Shown in pieces: positions 8,121 to 17,046 of a DNA stretch of 40,393 nt (the first letter of the stretch is position 1; each line of letters opens with the position of its first letter). The translations under genes and the position numbers were made by a program. The stretch is from an uncultured Bacteroidota bacterium. GTDB taxonomy: Bacteria; Bacteroidota; Bacteroidia; Chitinophagales; Chitinophagaceae. Below the pieces are notes generated by a model, which was not told the DNA's origin, made no database searches, and was given only the letters and a program-made list of their open reading frames with translations. The stretch covers positions 1-40,393 of the forward strand of contig CAISOH010000400.1 in NCBI GenBank assembly GCA_903887005.1, in the 5' to 3' direction.

Positions 8121-10304
8121 ATGTTTGAGGGTACAAAGAATGTTATTTATCATCTCAAAGGCATCGTTTTAAGTTACTCGCAGATCTATTTCAGTAATAG
8201 TATCTGGTTGGGCATCGCCTTGATGGTAATTTCATTCTTTGACCCCGGAATAGGACTATCGGGAGTTATTGCCATTATCACGTGCCAGTTAAGCAGCCTG
8301 TTCTTTAACTTTAACAAGGCCTCTATTTTTGATGGTGCTTATACTTATAATGCGCTATTAGTGGGGATGGCAATGGGCAGCTTTTACCAGGTAAGTTTCC
8401 CCTTCCTGGTAGTACTGATCATAACATCCATGCTTACCTTTTTTCTCACTGTGTGGATAGCAGGAAGGCTTAGTATGATAGGGCTTCCGTTCCTGAGCAT
8501 TCCATTCCTCATTGCCATTTGGGTGGTGATACTTGGTTTATCAAATTTCACAGGGATAAAACTGGTTTCTAAAGAAAGTCTTACGTTACAATCGTGGTTT
8601 CCTGAAATTTTCCGGATGGTAACCAATACAATTGAGGGATGGGGAATAAGAAATTATGTTCATCTTTACCTCAGGTCATTGAGTGCTATTATTTTTCAGT
8701 ATAATGACCTGGTTGGATTGCTGATTGCAGTTTGCTTGTTGCTTCGTTCACGAATGGCTTTTGCACTCAGTCTGTATGGTTTTACAATCGGGTACTTATT
8801 TTATTACCATTTTGAGGGAGATTTCACCCCGCTTATCTATTCCTATATCGGATTTAATTTTATCCTGGCTGCCATAGCATTGGGGGGATTTTTTATAGTA
8901 CCCTCTAAAAAGAGTCATTTTCTTTTGCTTTTTGTGATCCCTGTTACGGCACTATTACTAAGCGCAATGCATACGGTTTTCAGCCATTTGCATCTGCCAT
9001 TGTATTCATTCCCGTTTACCATAGTTGTTTTACTGGTACTGGGAGTGCTGCAAATGCGGCAGTTTTCAAGCGGCCTGGAACTGGTTTCATTACAGCAGTA
9101 TTCGCCGGAACTGAACCATTACAAAACCTTATGCTTAAAAAAGAGGTTTGCCAGCCAGACTTACTTTCATTTTTTCCTTCCGGTAATTGGAGAATGGAGT
9201 ATATCGCAGGGGCACAGTGGTAGTATTACTCATAAGGAAGGCTGGCAATATGCATGGGATTTCGTGGTAAAGGATGATGTGGGCCATACATTTAAAGTGC
9301 CGGGCACAGATGTAAAGGACTATTACTGTTATGACCTGCCTGTAATTGCGCCATCTCCGGGTTATGTAATTGCAATAAAAGATGGCATTAATGACAACCT
9401 GGTTTCCGAGGCAAACTTTGATGAGAACTGGGGCAACATTGTAATTATCAAACACGCGGAAGGTCTCTATTCAAAACTTGCGCACCTGAAACCCGGGAGT
9501 ATAAAAGTTAAAGAAGGAGACTGGGTACATACCGGAGAAATCCTTGCAAACTGTGGCAGCAGCGGGCGTTCACCTGAGCCACATCTTCATTTCCAGGTAC
9601 AGGCAAATCCATATTTCGGTTCGCAAACGATGCTCTACCCTATTGCTTATTATCTTGTAAAAGAGAATGATAATTATTCTTTTCATTCCTTCAGTATTCC
9701 TGAAGAAGGCCAGGCCGTCAGAAATATTATACCCAGCCAGCTACAAACAACCGCATTTGGCTTTATCCCCGGAAGAATAATGATCTGGAATATTACGGAA
9801 GGTGAAAAAACAAAGGAAAATAAGTGGTCTGTATTCGTGGACATTTACAATAAAAAATACCTGTATTGCCATGCTACCAAGGCTTCCGCTTACTTCGTAA
9901 ATGATGGTGTCTTATTCTATTTTACTGATTTTTACGGCAGCAAAAAATCATTCCTTTACCAGTTTTATATCTCCTTTCATAAGGTGATACTCGGCTGCTA
10001 TAAAGGAATAACACTTAACGATTGGCTCATGCCTGAAGTGTTCTTTGATCCTGTCACGCGGTCGGTACAGGATTTTATAGCGCCTTTTTATCATTTTCTT
10101 GACGGTGTTTATAATTTCAGTTTTGGAACAGTGGATAATTTTATGAATCCCGAAAAAATAACCATTGAAACAACCTGTAAGGGACGGTTATTTTCGATGG
10201 ATGTAAAAGAAATAAAAAGCGAAATGATTATTGATAAAACAGGGATAAGCCTGGTAAAGATTCAAAACAAAAACAGAAAAATTAAGGCTACTTGCGTATA
10301 TTGA
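8121..10304 (+). CDS. urea-transporter-like membrane domain fused to an M23 (LytM) peptidase domain
   Basis: This 727-residue protein has three parts. Residues about 20-320 are polytopic and resemble bacterial urea transporters (UT family): NKASIFDGAYTYNALLVG matches the signature loop, and a second inverted half follows. Residues about 345-510 form an M23 metallopeptidase domain with the zinc ligands H365 and D380 (WDF) and the H488-L-H490 pair, plus YSKLAHL before GDWVHTGEILANCGSSG. All usual M23 ligands are visible, so it may be active. Residues about 515-727 are a beta-rich tail of unknown role. UT proteins are trimeric channels for urea or similar small amides. The fusion could open or remodel the wall around the transporter. 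Its stop overlaps the next gene by 13 bases. Confidence 0.8.
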   Translation: MFEGTKNVIYHLKGIVLSYSQIYFSNSIWLGIALMVISFFDPGIGLSGVIAIITCQLSSLFFNFNKASIFDGAYTYNALLVGMAMGSFYQVSFPFLVVLIITSMLTFFLTVWIAGRLSMIGLPFLSIPFLIAIWVVILGLSNFTGIKLVSKESLTLQSWFPEIFRMVTNTIEGWGIRNYVHLYLRSLSAIIFQYNDLVGLLIAVCLLLRSRMAFALSLYGFTIGYLFYYHFEGDFTPLIYSYIGFNFILAAIALGGFFIVPSKKSHFLLLFVIPVTALLLSAMHTVFSHLHLPLYSFPFTIVVLLVLGVLQMRQFSSGLELVSLQQYSPELNHYKTLCLKKRFASQTYFHFFLPVIGEWSISQGHSGSITHKEGWQYAWDFVVKDDVGHTFKVPGTDVKDYYCYDLPVIAPSPGYVIAIKDGINDNLVSEANFDENWGNIVIIKHAEGLYSKLAHLKPGSIKVKEGDWVHTGEILANCGSSGRSPEPHLHFQVQANPYFGSQTMLYPIAYYLVKENDNYSFHSFSIPEEGQAVRNIIPSQLQTTAFGFIPGRIMIWNITEGEKTKENKWSVFVDIYNKKYLYCHATKASAYFVNDGVLFYFTDFYGSKKSFLYQFYISFHKVILGCYKGITLNDWLMPEVFFDPVTRSVQDFIAPFYHFLDGVYNFSFGTVDNFMNPEKITIETTCKGRLFSMDVKEIKSEMIIDKTGISLVKIQNKNRKIKATCVY

Positions 10305-11671
10305 TTATCATACTTACTATGTTCCTGGTAAATGCCGGAGCTATTGCCCAGCAATCTCCGTCTATCGCCGGCACGGACTCAGCAACAGCTTCACTGTTTC
10401 AAAAAGGGTATTGGAACCAATTAGCTGTTACCGGTAAGGTTGCCCTTAAAAATGATATTGATTTTTTCGACCTTGATTACAGGATAGGTGTTGCCTACTA
10501 CCGGCGAAAAATGTATGCACAATCTGAAAAGTATTTCAGGAAAGCCTTTTCACTATACCCAACAAAGGATTTAGCACAATATATTTATTATGGGCTTCTA
10601 CTTCGTGGTTTAAACTCTGAAGCAGAAGTATTCAACCAAAAGTATCAGGCAATTTCCGAAGTACCCAACCATTTTAAAAAGGGGGCTGAAAGCCTGTTTT
10701 TCAACATTGGACAGCGTTTTTCAACTGACCAATCCTTATCAGGGAATTTGTTGTATTCAGATTTCGGGAGGTTAAGCAGGCCAAATCCTAAAATAAGCCT
10801 GTATCAAAGCGTTTATTATTTACAGCAAAACAATCCTAACGGTAATTTTAAACAACTGGAGTATTTTATTTCCCGTGAGTCATACACTAAAAACGGCTGG
10901 TATTTAACGCCATCGCTTCATTATGCATTAACTTTATACTCTAATACTATTTCCGAATCATCTCCTTATGCAGATTCTGCAAACTGGCCTGTCCCACCCT
11001 TTAGCATGATAACGGTAAGAACAAATGGGACACAGGTTGACAAGTATAGTATTGCGGGTATTACCCACTCTATGAATCTTGCCTTTGCAATAAATAAAAG
11101 GAAGGGGCCTTTTACATTTGTACTTGAACCGGCTTTGCAGATTATATATGATAAACACCAGGTTAATTCAAGTTATACCACAACAGGGCAAACAGACTCT
11201 TTTTTTAATGGCTACCATATACTTTCCCATCCTTATTATGATTCTACAGGCTTTACAATGGATACTTCAACAATATCCTATACAGGCCAGTTAGGGGCTT
11301 CCGTTTCTTACATCTGGCCTATCAAGGGCGCTCCGTTATTTTCACGTTTGTCGTTTTATTATTTGTTTGATAATAATGGGAATAAAGCGACTGCCTGGAA
11401 TTTTTATTCGCTGATAACAGCCGGCAATAAGTTATGGGTTCATTTTAGTTGTTCCAATAAGGGTGCATTGCCGTGGGCATTTAATCAAGAAGGGCAATAC
11501 TTCAATACCTACAATACCATAAAATCAAGGATGAGCCTGACATTACAGTTTAAACCGCTGAAACGTTTTTCTCCAATGTTAACTTACCAACTTGAAAATG
11601 ACACCCGGGCGTCAGACAATAAAGCGATTTCTTATCATTCCATTTATTTAACTTTTAAATACAACATATGA
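10292..11671 (+). CDS. secreted TPR protein with C-terminal outer-membrane beta-barrel-like domain
   Basis: This 459-residue protein uses a TTG start at 10292 inside the end of the transporter gene; an ATG at 10319 would shorten it by 9 residues and leave a weaker signal peptide. The N-terminus is a signal sequence ending near IAQQ. Residues about 25-120 hold TPR-like helices (YRIGVAYYRRKMYAQSEKYFRKAF). Residues about 150-459 alternate aromatic and polar residues in short strands and end in SIYLTFKYNI, typical of an outer-membrane barrel. It overlaps the next gene by an ATGA junction. It may form the outer-membrane part of an export or anchoring route for the operon's product. This is inference. 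Confidence 0.75.
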   Translation: MRILIIILTMFLVNAGAIAQQSPSIAGTDSATASLFQKGYWNQLAVTGKVALKNDIDFFDLDYRIGVAYYRRKMYAQSEKYFRKAFSLYPTKDLAQYIYYGLLLRGLNSEAEVFNQKYQAISEVPNHFKKGAESLFFNIGQRFSTDQSLSGNLLYSDFGRLSRPNPKISLYQSVYYLQQNNPNGNFKQLEYFISRESYTKNGWYLTPSLHYALTLYSNTISESSPYADSANWPVPPFSMITVRTNGTQVDKYSIAGITHSMNLAFAINKRKGPFTFVLEPALQIIYDKHQVNSSYTTTGQTDSFFNGYHILSHPYYDSTGFTMDTSTISYTGQLGASVSYIWPIKGAPLFSRLSFYYLFDNNGNKATAWNFYSLITAGNKLWVHFSCSNKGALPWAFNQEGQYFNTYNTIKSRMSLTLQFKPLKRFSPMLTYQLENDTRASDNKAISYHSIYLTFKYNI

Positions 11672-12285
11672 AAAAACTAATACTGGTTATTGCAGTTGCA
11701 TTCACCACTTCAATAATCCACGCGCAGGAAATATCGGATAAACAAACGTCAGCATTTACATCCAGTTATACCGCTGAGGCAACCAAGGATTATGATAAAG
11801 CCATTGGCGCACTGAAGGTTGCAGGAATCTATAATGAACGGTCTTATGAAATTAATCTGCGTCTTGGATGGCTGTATTATGAAAAGGGGGATTATCCAAA
11901 TTCGGAAGTTTATTACAAGCTTGCCTGTATCGCAAACTCAAACAGTATTGAGGCTTTGCTGGGATATGTTTATCCCACCCTTGCTGTGCAAAACTGGGCT
12001 GCTGTATTTGAAACTTACCAGAAGATTCTGACACTTGACCCAAATCATTCACTAATCAATTACCGGATAGCTTTAATGTACTTTTATAAAAAGGAATATG
12101 CCAATACGGAAAAACATCTGAAAAAAGTACTTGACCATTATCCGTTTGATTTTGATTGCCTGTTATTGATGGCGCAAACGAAAGTGGCTACCGGTAAGCT
12201 TTCAGAGGCCAAATCCTACTATTTGCACGCCCAATTATATAGCCCTTCAAATGAAGAAATAAAGAAAGCGCTGAGTAAGCTGTAA
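11668..12285 (+). CDS. periplasmic TPR-repeat protein
   Basis: This 205-residue protein has a clear signal peptide (KKLILVIAVAFTTSIIHAQ) followed by four or five TPR units: KDYDKAIGALKVAGIYNE, INLRLGWLYYEKGDYPNSEVYYKLA, WAAVFETYQKILTLDPN and ALMYFYKKEYANTEKHLKKVL. TPRs mediate protein-protein contacts, so it is probably a periplasmic partner of the preceding TPR/barrel protein, with which it overlaps by four bases (ATGA). It ends the plus-strand operon; only 23 bases separate it from the convergent catabolic cluster, with no evident terminator hairpin. Confidence 0.8.
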   Translation: MKKLILVIAVAFTTSIIHAQEISDKQTSAFTSSYTAEATKDYDKAIGALKVAGIYNERSYEINLRLGWLYYEKGDYPNSEVYYKLACIANSNSIEALLGYVYPTLAVQNWAAVFETYQKILTLDPNHSLINYRIALMYFYKKEYANTEKHLKKVLDHYPFDFDCLLLMAQTKVATGKLSEAKSYYLHAQLYSPSNEEIKKALSKL

Positions 12286-12308
12286 GGCGTACATAATTGC
12301 AAGAGAAA

Positions 12309-13304
12309 CTACTTCGTTAAAAGAGAAATTATTTTCTGGTTTATTTCTTTTTTTCCAATGGTAATTCTCAGGGATTTCTCTTGCTTGAAAATTTTCATAT
12401 CGCAGATATTGATGCCATTTTGAAGCAGCATATCGTACATTTTTATCTTTTCATTATCGTTATCGAACCAGAGATAAATAAAATTTGCCTGGGATGGAAT
12501 GGTATTATAACCGAGATTCTTCAATTCGCGCACTAAATAATCACGTTGTTCTGCATTTGCCAAAGCAGATTCTTTAATAAAATCCGTATCATCTAAAGAG
12601 GCAATGGCTGCATCTGATGAAAGATAATTTAACGAAAAGGGGATTTGCCCTTCAGTCATTAAAGAAGCCTTATACTCTTCCATAACCGCATAGCCAATAC
12701 GTAAACCAGCTAATCCATAAATTTTGGAAAAAGAGCGGAGTATTACAAGGTTGTGATATTTTTTCTGAAGTTCAATTGAATACGGATAAAACGAATCGGT
12801 TACGTACTCTCCATACGCTTCATCAATGGTAACAACAATATTTTCCGGAACCTTACTTAGAAAGCTTTCCAATTCAGCATGTGAAATGATGGTACCAGTT
12901 GGGTTATTGGGATTTGCGATGAATATCAAACGGGTATTATCATTGATAAAAGGAAGAAGATTTTCAGGGCTGCACCGTAAATCTGAAAGCGGGGCGTAAT
13001 TACATTTGCGTTTATGAAAACCTGCAAGCTGGCTATAGGCTATAAAGCTTTTTTCAAAAGTCAGCACTTCCTCACCTGGACCAACAAAAGTTTGAATGAG
13101 CCCGTCAATAATCCTTACAGAACCGGCACCGACAACAATATTTTTTAAGGTAACCCCACATTTATCAGCAAGTTTCGCTTTCAGCGCAACAGGATTTACT
13201 TCCGGGTATAAATAAACTTCTTTGTACTTTTGACGTATAGCATCTAATGCTAATGGCGAACAGCCATAACAGTTTTCATTGGCGGATAGTTTGATTGCTT
13301 CCAT
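12309..13304 (-). CDS. class I/II aminotransferase (HisC-like), candidate tryptophan/aromatic aminotransferase
   Basis: This 331-residue fold-I PLP enzyme resembles histidinol-phosphate aminotransferase. Visible elements are LSANEN at the start, NPNNPTG (131-137), DEAYGEY with D161 and Y164, the PLP lysine K194 in SFSKIYGLAGLRIGY, and a C-terminal SLRITIG with the carboxylate-binding Arg. It is slightly short for HisC (usually about 350). No other histidine-biosynthesis gene is near; instead it is the last gene of the catabolic unit, 5 bases after the molybdenum-hydroxylase FAD subunit. With indolepyruvate oxidoreductase upstream, the sensible role is transamination of tryptophan to indolepyruvate. 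The family is clear and the substrate is inferred from context. Confidence 0.8.
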   Translation of the reverse strand: MEAIKLSANENCYGCSPLALDAIRQKYKEVYLYPEVNPVALKAKLADKCGVTLKNIVVGAGSVRIIDGLIQTFVGPGEEVLTFEKSFIAYSQLAGFHKRKCNYAPLSDLRCSPENLLPFINDNTRLIFIANPNNPTGTIISHAELESFLSKVPENIVVTIDEAYGEYVTDSFYPYSIELQKKYHNLVILRSFSKIYGLAGLRIGYAVMEEYKASLMTEGQIPFSLNYLSSDAAIASLDDTDFIKESALANAEQRDYLVRELKNLGYNTIPSQANFIYLWFDNDNEKIKMYDMLLQNGINICDMKIFKQEKSLRITIGKKEINQKIISLLTK

Positions 13305-13309
13305 ACCTG

Positions 13310-14179
13310 TTATTCAAAAATACTTTTACTGATGTTGAACAATACTTCCTTTCTGTACCATGCAGTGGCGCGGATGTCTGTTATGGGAGCTGCATAGGAC
13401 AAAACTTTTTCTGCAAATTTCTCTTTTTCCTTGTGTGAAATATGCTTCAACTTTTTTCCGATTAAAAATTCACAAGCCTCTTTAGCAAAACGAATGGTAG
13501 GCGCCGAGGCTCCTATAGCAACACCTGCGTTAATGATATTTCCATGCTCATCCGTTTGAATATGGTATGCGATTGAAACTACAGAACATTCCATAGAACG
13601 CCTTGTTCCAACTTTAATAAATCCGGATAAAATATTTTTCGAAAGCTTGTTATTTACAGGAACTGAAATACTGTACAGTACTTCATTTGATTTCAAGACT
13701 GTTTTTCTTGGCCCCATAAAAAAATCAGTAACCGGAACCGTTCTTGTTTTTCCTGTTGTTCCAAGAATTTCACATTGAGCTTCCAGTGCAACCAATGCAC
13801 AGGCAATATCACCGGAAGGAGATGCAGTACATAAATTTCCTCCAACAGTGGCTACCTGTCTGATTTGTGTGGAAGCAAGCGTTAATGCTGACTGATGAAG
13901 AACAGGAAAATTAATTTTCAGCTCTTCATTTATTACGATTTTATGTGCGGTAAACAAGGCTCCCAACCGGAATTGGTTGGTAGTCTTTTTTATTCCTGTA
14001 AACGATGCGTCTTTTACCTGCGAAAGATTTATAACAGTTAAATTTTCTTCCGGGTTCTTTTTCAGTTCCATCAATAAATCTGTGCATCCTGCCCCAAAGC
14101 GGAATTTTTCTTTTTGGAGGCTTTTTATTGTTCCAAGAAGTTCTTCAGTTGATGATGGATTAATTATTTCAAAGTTCAT
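13310..14179 (-). CDS. xanthine-dehydrogenase-family FAD-binding subunit
   Basis: This 289-residue protein is the medium subunit of a three-part molybdenum hydroxylase. The FAD-binding segments GAGCTDL (29-35) and TVGGNLCTASPSGD (111-124) are present. It is standard length and has no cysteine-rich [4Fe-4S] insertion such as that in the beta subunit of 4-hydroxybenzoyl-CoA reductase, so it fits a hydroxylase rather than a ring-dehydroxylating reductase. It begins in an ATGA overlap with the stop of the large subunit. In the proposed pathway it passes electrons from hydroxylation of the indole C2 to an acceptor (NAD+ or ferredoxin, not determinable here). Confidence 0.9.
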   Translation of the reverse strand: MNFEIINPSSTEELLGTIKSLQKEKFRFGAGCTDLLMELKKNPEENLTVINLSQVKDASFTGIKKTTNQFRLGALFTAHKIVINEELKINFPVLHQSALTLASTQIRQVATVGGNLCTASPSGDIACALVALEAQCEILGTTGKTRTVPVTDFFMGPRKTVLKSNEVLYSISVPVNNKLSKNILSGFIKVGTRRSMECSVVSIAYHIQTDEHGNIINAGVAIGASAPTIRFAKEACEFLIGKKLKHISHKEKEKFAEKVLSYAAPITDIRATAWYRKEVLFNISKSIFE

Positions 14180-16488
14180 AAACTATGCATTTTATCAGTC
14201 CTCTTTTTTTCAGCAATCGCAAATAGTACTTTCTCCGGTGTGATAGGTAATTCAAGGAATTCCAAATCAAGCGCATTACATACTGCATTAGCAATGGCTG
14301 CTGCAGTTGGAATCAACGGGGCTTCACCGACACCTTTTGCTCCATAAGGCCCCTCCTTATCATTTGTTTCTATTGGATAAAAGTGGATTTCCGGTGTATC
14401 TGAAGCAGTAAGCATTTTATAATTGTGGAAATTGGGATTCAATATTCTCCCTTCATGCATCAATAACTCCTCAGTCAGGGCATATCCAACACCTTGCAAA
14501 ATGCCGCCTTCGATTTGTCCGCCCAGTAAAAGTGGATTCAGCACTTTTCCTACATCCTGGGCTACATACACATCAAGTACTTTTACATTGCCGGTATAGG
14601 TATCCACTTCCACTGTAATCGCCTGTGAAGCGAAGGCATAAGTGCCTGAAACATTTCCCTTAAAATCCTTATCCTGGAATTTACTGGATGGTTCATAAAA
14701 ATAGGATGCAATTGCCAGTTCATTCGGTTGGGAAAAATGCATTTCGCGAACTACTTTATCCAAAGCAATACTTTCATTTGACTTTAAAGAAATGATTTTA
14801 TTTTCTGAATATTCAAAATCAGGATGGCTGGTTTTAAGCAACTCAGCGGTCTTCCTGTTCAATTTTTCTTTGAGGATTTTTATGGCACCAAGTAATGAAT
14901 TACCCGCAACAAAACTTGTACGCGAAGCATGTACCCCTACATCCCAGGGCTTAACGTCGGTATCTGTATTGATAACTTTTATTTTTTTCAAATCAATGCC
15001 CAGTTCCTCCGAAGCTATCATAGCGAGCACCGTCTCAGACCCCTGCCCTATTTCATTGGAACCGGTGATAATGGTACAATAACCGTAAGGATCAATTTTC
15101 AATGTTGTACCACAACCATCGGACCGATAGATTTTCGCACCACCGCCGACATGCAACATTGAAGCAAGACCGATGCCTCTTTTGTGCCTTGAATCCTTGT
15201 TTGCTAAACTCTTCTTCCCGTAATGGCTTTTTGAAATAACAGTTTCCAGGCATTCTTTGTGACCACAGGTGTCATAGAGTAACCCTTGCCCTGTTACTTC
15301 ACCTTTTTCATTTGCATTCAGTAAACGGATTTCTGCTTTGTCCATCCCAAGTTCATCAGCAAGCAGATCAATGACTCTTTCCAAAGCAAATGTGGCCTGT
15401 GGATTTCCGTAACCCCTGAAAGAACCGGCGAAAACATTATTTGTATAAACTGCCATTGCATTAAACCTGCATGCTTTCAGTTTATACAAGGATGAAAACG
15501 CCTGCATGATAACGAAAGGAGTTGTAGCCCCCCACGATGTATAAGCACCATTATCTTTTACAATATTTATTTCCCGGAACGTGAAATTCCCATGTTTGTC
15601 AACTCCGGCAGTCAGATCAATTACCATCGGTTGCCGGATAGGCGATGCAATAAATTCTTCTTCACGCGAATAAATGATTTGTACCGGTTTCCCTGTTTTT
15701 ATAGAAAGCAAGGCGCAAATTGGTTCAAAGGGATGCATATCCAGCTTGCTGCCAAACCCACCACCAATAACAGGTTGAATAACACGAATATCTGAAGGGT
15801 TCATTTTAAGCGCATGAGCCATATCGCGTTGATAAAGGAACGGCACCTGGGTGGAACTGTATAGCAATAATTTCCTGTCAACATTATTATAACTGGCGGT
15901 AATGTTGCTTGTGGCCATACAAGCGTGGGTCATCCGTGGTAAAGTGAATCGCCTGGTTACAATGTGTTGGCTTTTCTTTTTTTCTTCTTCCAGGTTTCCA
16001 TGCTCGTAATGGAATTTTTCAGCGATATTTTTATTTTCAAACTTTCCGCTGATAAATTTATTAATCTGCGGAGCGCTCTCTTTCAAAGCATCAAAGGCGT
16101 CATAAACTCCCTTTCTTATTTTGTATTTTACTTTTATTAACTTAAGTGCCTGCAGTGCAATTTCTTTGGTTTCTGCAGCGACAGCTGCAATTTCATCACG
16201 GGTACAATTTGCCTCGCCTTTTTTTAAGATAGGGTGATCTCGTTTGTAGCCAATATTATTAACATCCACATCATCCGCAGTAATCACGCAAATCACTCCG
16301 GGGAACTTTTTAGCTTCTGAAACATCAATAGACTCAATGATAGCAGAGGGATGTTCAGTGCGTAAAATTGCTCCGTATAGCATACCGGGCAATACAATGT
16401 CGTGTCCGTAAATTGCTTTACCGGTTACCCGAATATTTGCATCCTGCTTAGGAATTGGTTTCCCGATAACTTTTAATTCTTTTTTCAT
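14176..16488 (-). CDS. xanthine-dehydrogenase-family molybdopterin-binding large subunit, proposed indoleacetyl-CoA 2-hydroxylase
   Basis: This 770-residue protein has the family's full set of Moco motifs: VIGGGFGSKLDMH, GSFRGYGNPQATFALE, SNEIGQGSETV and the C-terminal GAKGVGE, whose Glu near residue 720 is the general base of the molybdenum site. The start at 16488 lies 4 bases after the small-subunit stop and opens with KKELKVIGKP; an in-frame ATG at 16527 would overlap that gene by 35 bases. These enzymes insert oxygen from water at an electron-poor carbon. In the indoleacetate pathway the analogous enzyme converts the indole ring to an oxindole, and that role fits here because a lactamase, mutase and CoA transferase follow. 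Nicotinate or purine substrates are alternatives but lack supporting neighbours. Confidence 0.85.
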   Translation of the reverse strand: MKKELKVIGKPIPKQDANIRVTGKAIYGHDIVLPGMLYGAILRTEHPSAIIESIDVSEAKKFPGVICVITADDVDVNNIGYKRDHPILKKGEANCTRDEIAAVAAETKEIALQALKLIKVKYKIRKGVYDAFDALKESAPQINKFISGKFENKNIAEKFHYEHGNLEEEKKKSQHIVTRRFTLPRMTHACMATSNITASYNNVDRKLLLYSSTQVPFLYQRDMAHALKMNPSDIRVIQPVIGGGFGSKLDMHPFEPICALLSIKTGKPVQIIYSREEEFIASPIRQPMVIDLTAGVDKHGNFTFREINIVKDNGAYTSWGATTPFVIMQAFSSLYKLKACRFNAMAVYTNNVFAGSFRGYGNPQATFALERVIDLLADELGMDKAEIRLLNANEKGEVTGQGLLYDTCGHKECLETVISKSHYGKKSLANKDSRHKRGIGLASMLHVGGGAKIYRSDGCGTTLKIDPYGYCTIITGSNEIGQGSETVLAMIASEELGIDLKKIKVINTDTDVKPWDVGVHASRTSFVAGNSLLGAIKILKEKLNRKTAELLKTSHPDFEYSENKIISLKSNESIALDKVVREMHFSQPNELAIASYFYEPSSKFQDKDFKGNVSGTYAFASQAITVEVDTYTGNVKVLDVYVAQDVGKVLNPLLLGGQIEGGILQGVGYALTEELLMHEGRILNPNFHNYKMLTASDTPEIHFYPIETNDKEGPYGAKGVGEAPLIPTAAAIANAVCNALDLEFLELPITPEKVLFAIAEKKRTDKMHSL

Positions 16489-16492
16489 TCTG

Positions 16493-17038
16493 TTAATCTT
16501 CTTTTGCGAATAATTTTTCTGCTGCATCCACGATTTTTACATAGCCGGTACACCTGCATAAATTCCCTTCGAGGTATTTTTTAATCTCATCCCTGGTCGG
16601 GAATTCGCTCCTTATTTCTCCGGGAACATGCTGCGAGTTTTCATATTGATTCATCAATGCTTTTATTGACATAGCCATGCCTGAGGTGCAAAATCCGCAT
16701 TGCACAGCTCCATGCTGCACCAGTGATTCCTGTACCGGGTGTAGTGAACCATCGCTATTTGTCAATCCTTCGATGGTTGTGATATTTTTCCCATTAGCGT
16801 TCACAGCAAGAAACAGGCAAGAATTAACAGGAGCGCCATTCACCAGCACGGTGCAGGCGCCACATTCACCTTCGTTACATCCTGGCTTTGTTCCTTTTAA
16901 TTCAAAAAAATCCCGGATTAAATCAAGCAATACTGTTGATGCTTTTATTTTGCACGAAACCTTTTTCTCATTCAATGTGAAGGAGATTTCATGAAGCACT
17001 TCCATTTTAGTTTTATTATTTTTCAATTGCTCTTTCAT
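16493..17038 (-). CDS. xanthine-dehydrogenase-family 2x[2Fe-2S] small subunit
   Basis: This 181-residue protein carries the plant-type [2Fe-2S] ligands C54, C59, C62 and C74 (GCNEGECGACTV) and the second cluster C114, C117, C161 and C163 (QCGFCTSG and CRCTG), as in CO dehydrogenase/xanthine dehydrogenase small subunits. It transfers electrons from the Moco subunit to the FAD subunit. The first ATG leaves 8 bases to the preceding iorB-like gene; a second in-frame ATG at 17005 starts MEVLHE and is also possible. The subunit order small, large, medium is contiguous, so a complete enzyme is encoded. Confidence 0.92.
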   Translation of the reverse strand: MKEQLKNNKTKMEVLHEISFTLNEKKVSCKIKASTVLLDLIRDFFELKGTKPGCNEGECGACTVLVNGAPVNSCLFLAVNANGKNITTIEGLTNSDGSLHPVQESLVQHGAVQCGFCTSGMAMSIKALMNQYENSQHVPGEIRSEFPTRDEIKKYLEGNLCRCTGYVKIVDAAEKLFAKED

Positions 17039-17046
17039 AAAATGTT

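Noticed and set aside
12286-12308. Shared terminator between the two convergent operons
   Set aside because: The 23-base gap has no stem-loop followed by a T run.
12309-13304. Histidinol-phosphate aminotransferase (hisC) of histidine biosynthesis
   Set aside because: No other his gene is nearby and the gene is the last member of the catabolic unit, so an aromatic amino acid is the more likely substrate.
13310-17038. 4-hydroxybenzoyl-CoA reductase as identity of the molybdenum enzyme
   Set aside because: The FAD subunit lacks the cysteine-rich [4Fe-4S] insertion of that reductase and is of standard xanthine-dehydrogenase length.
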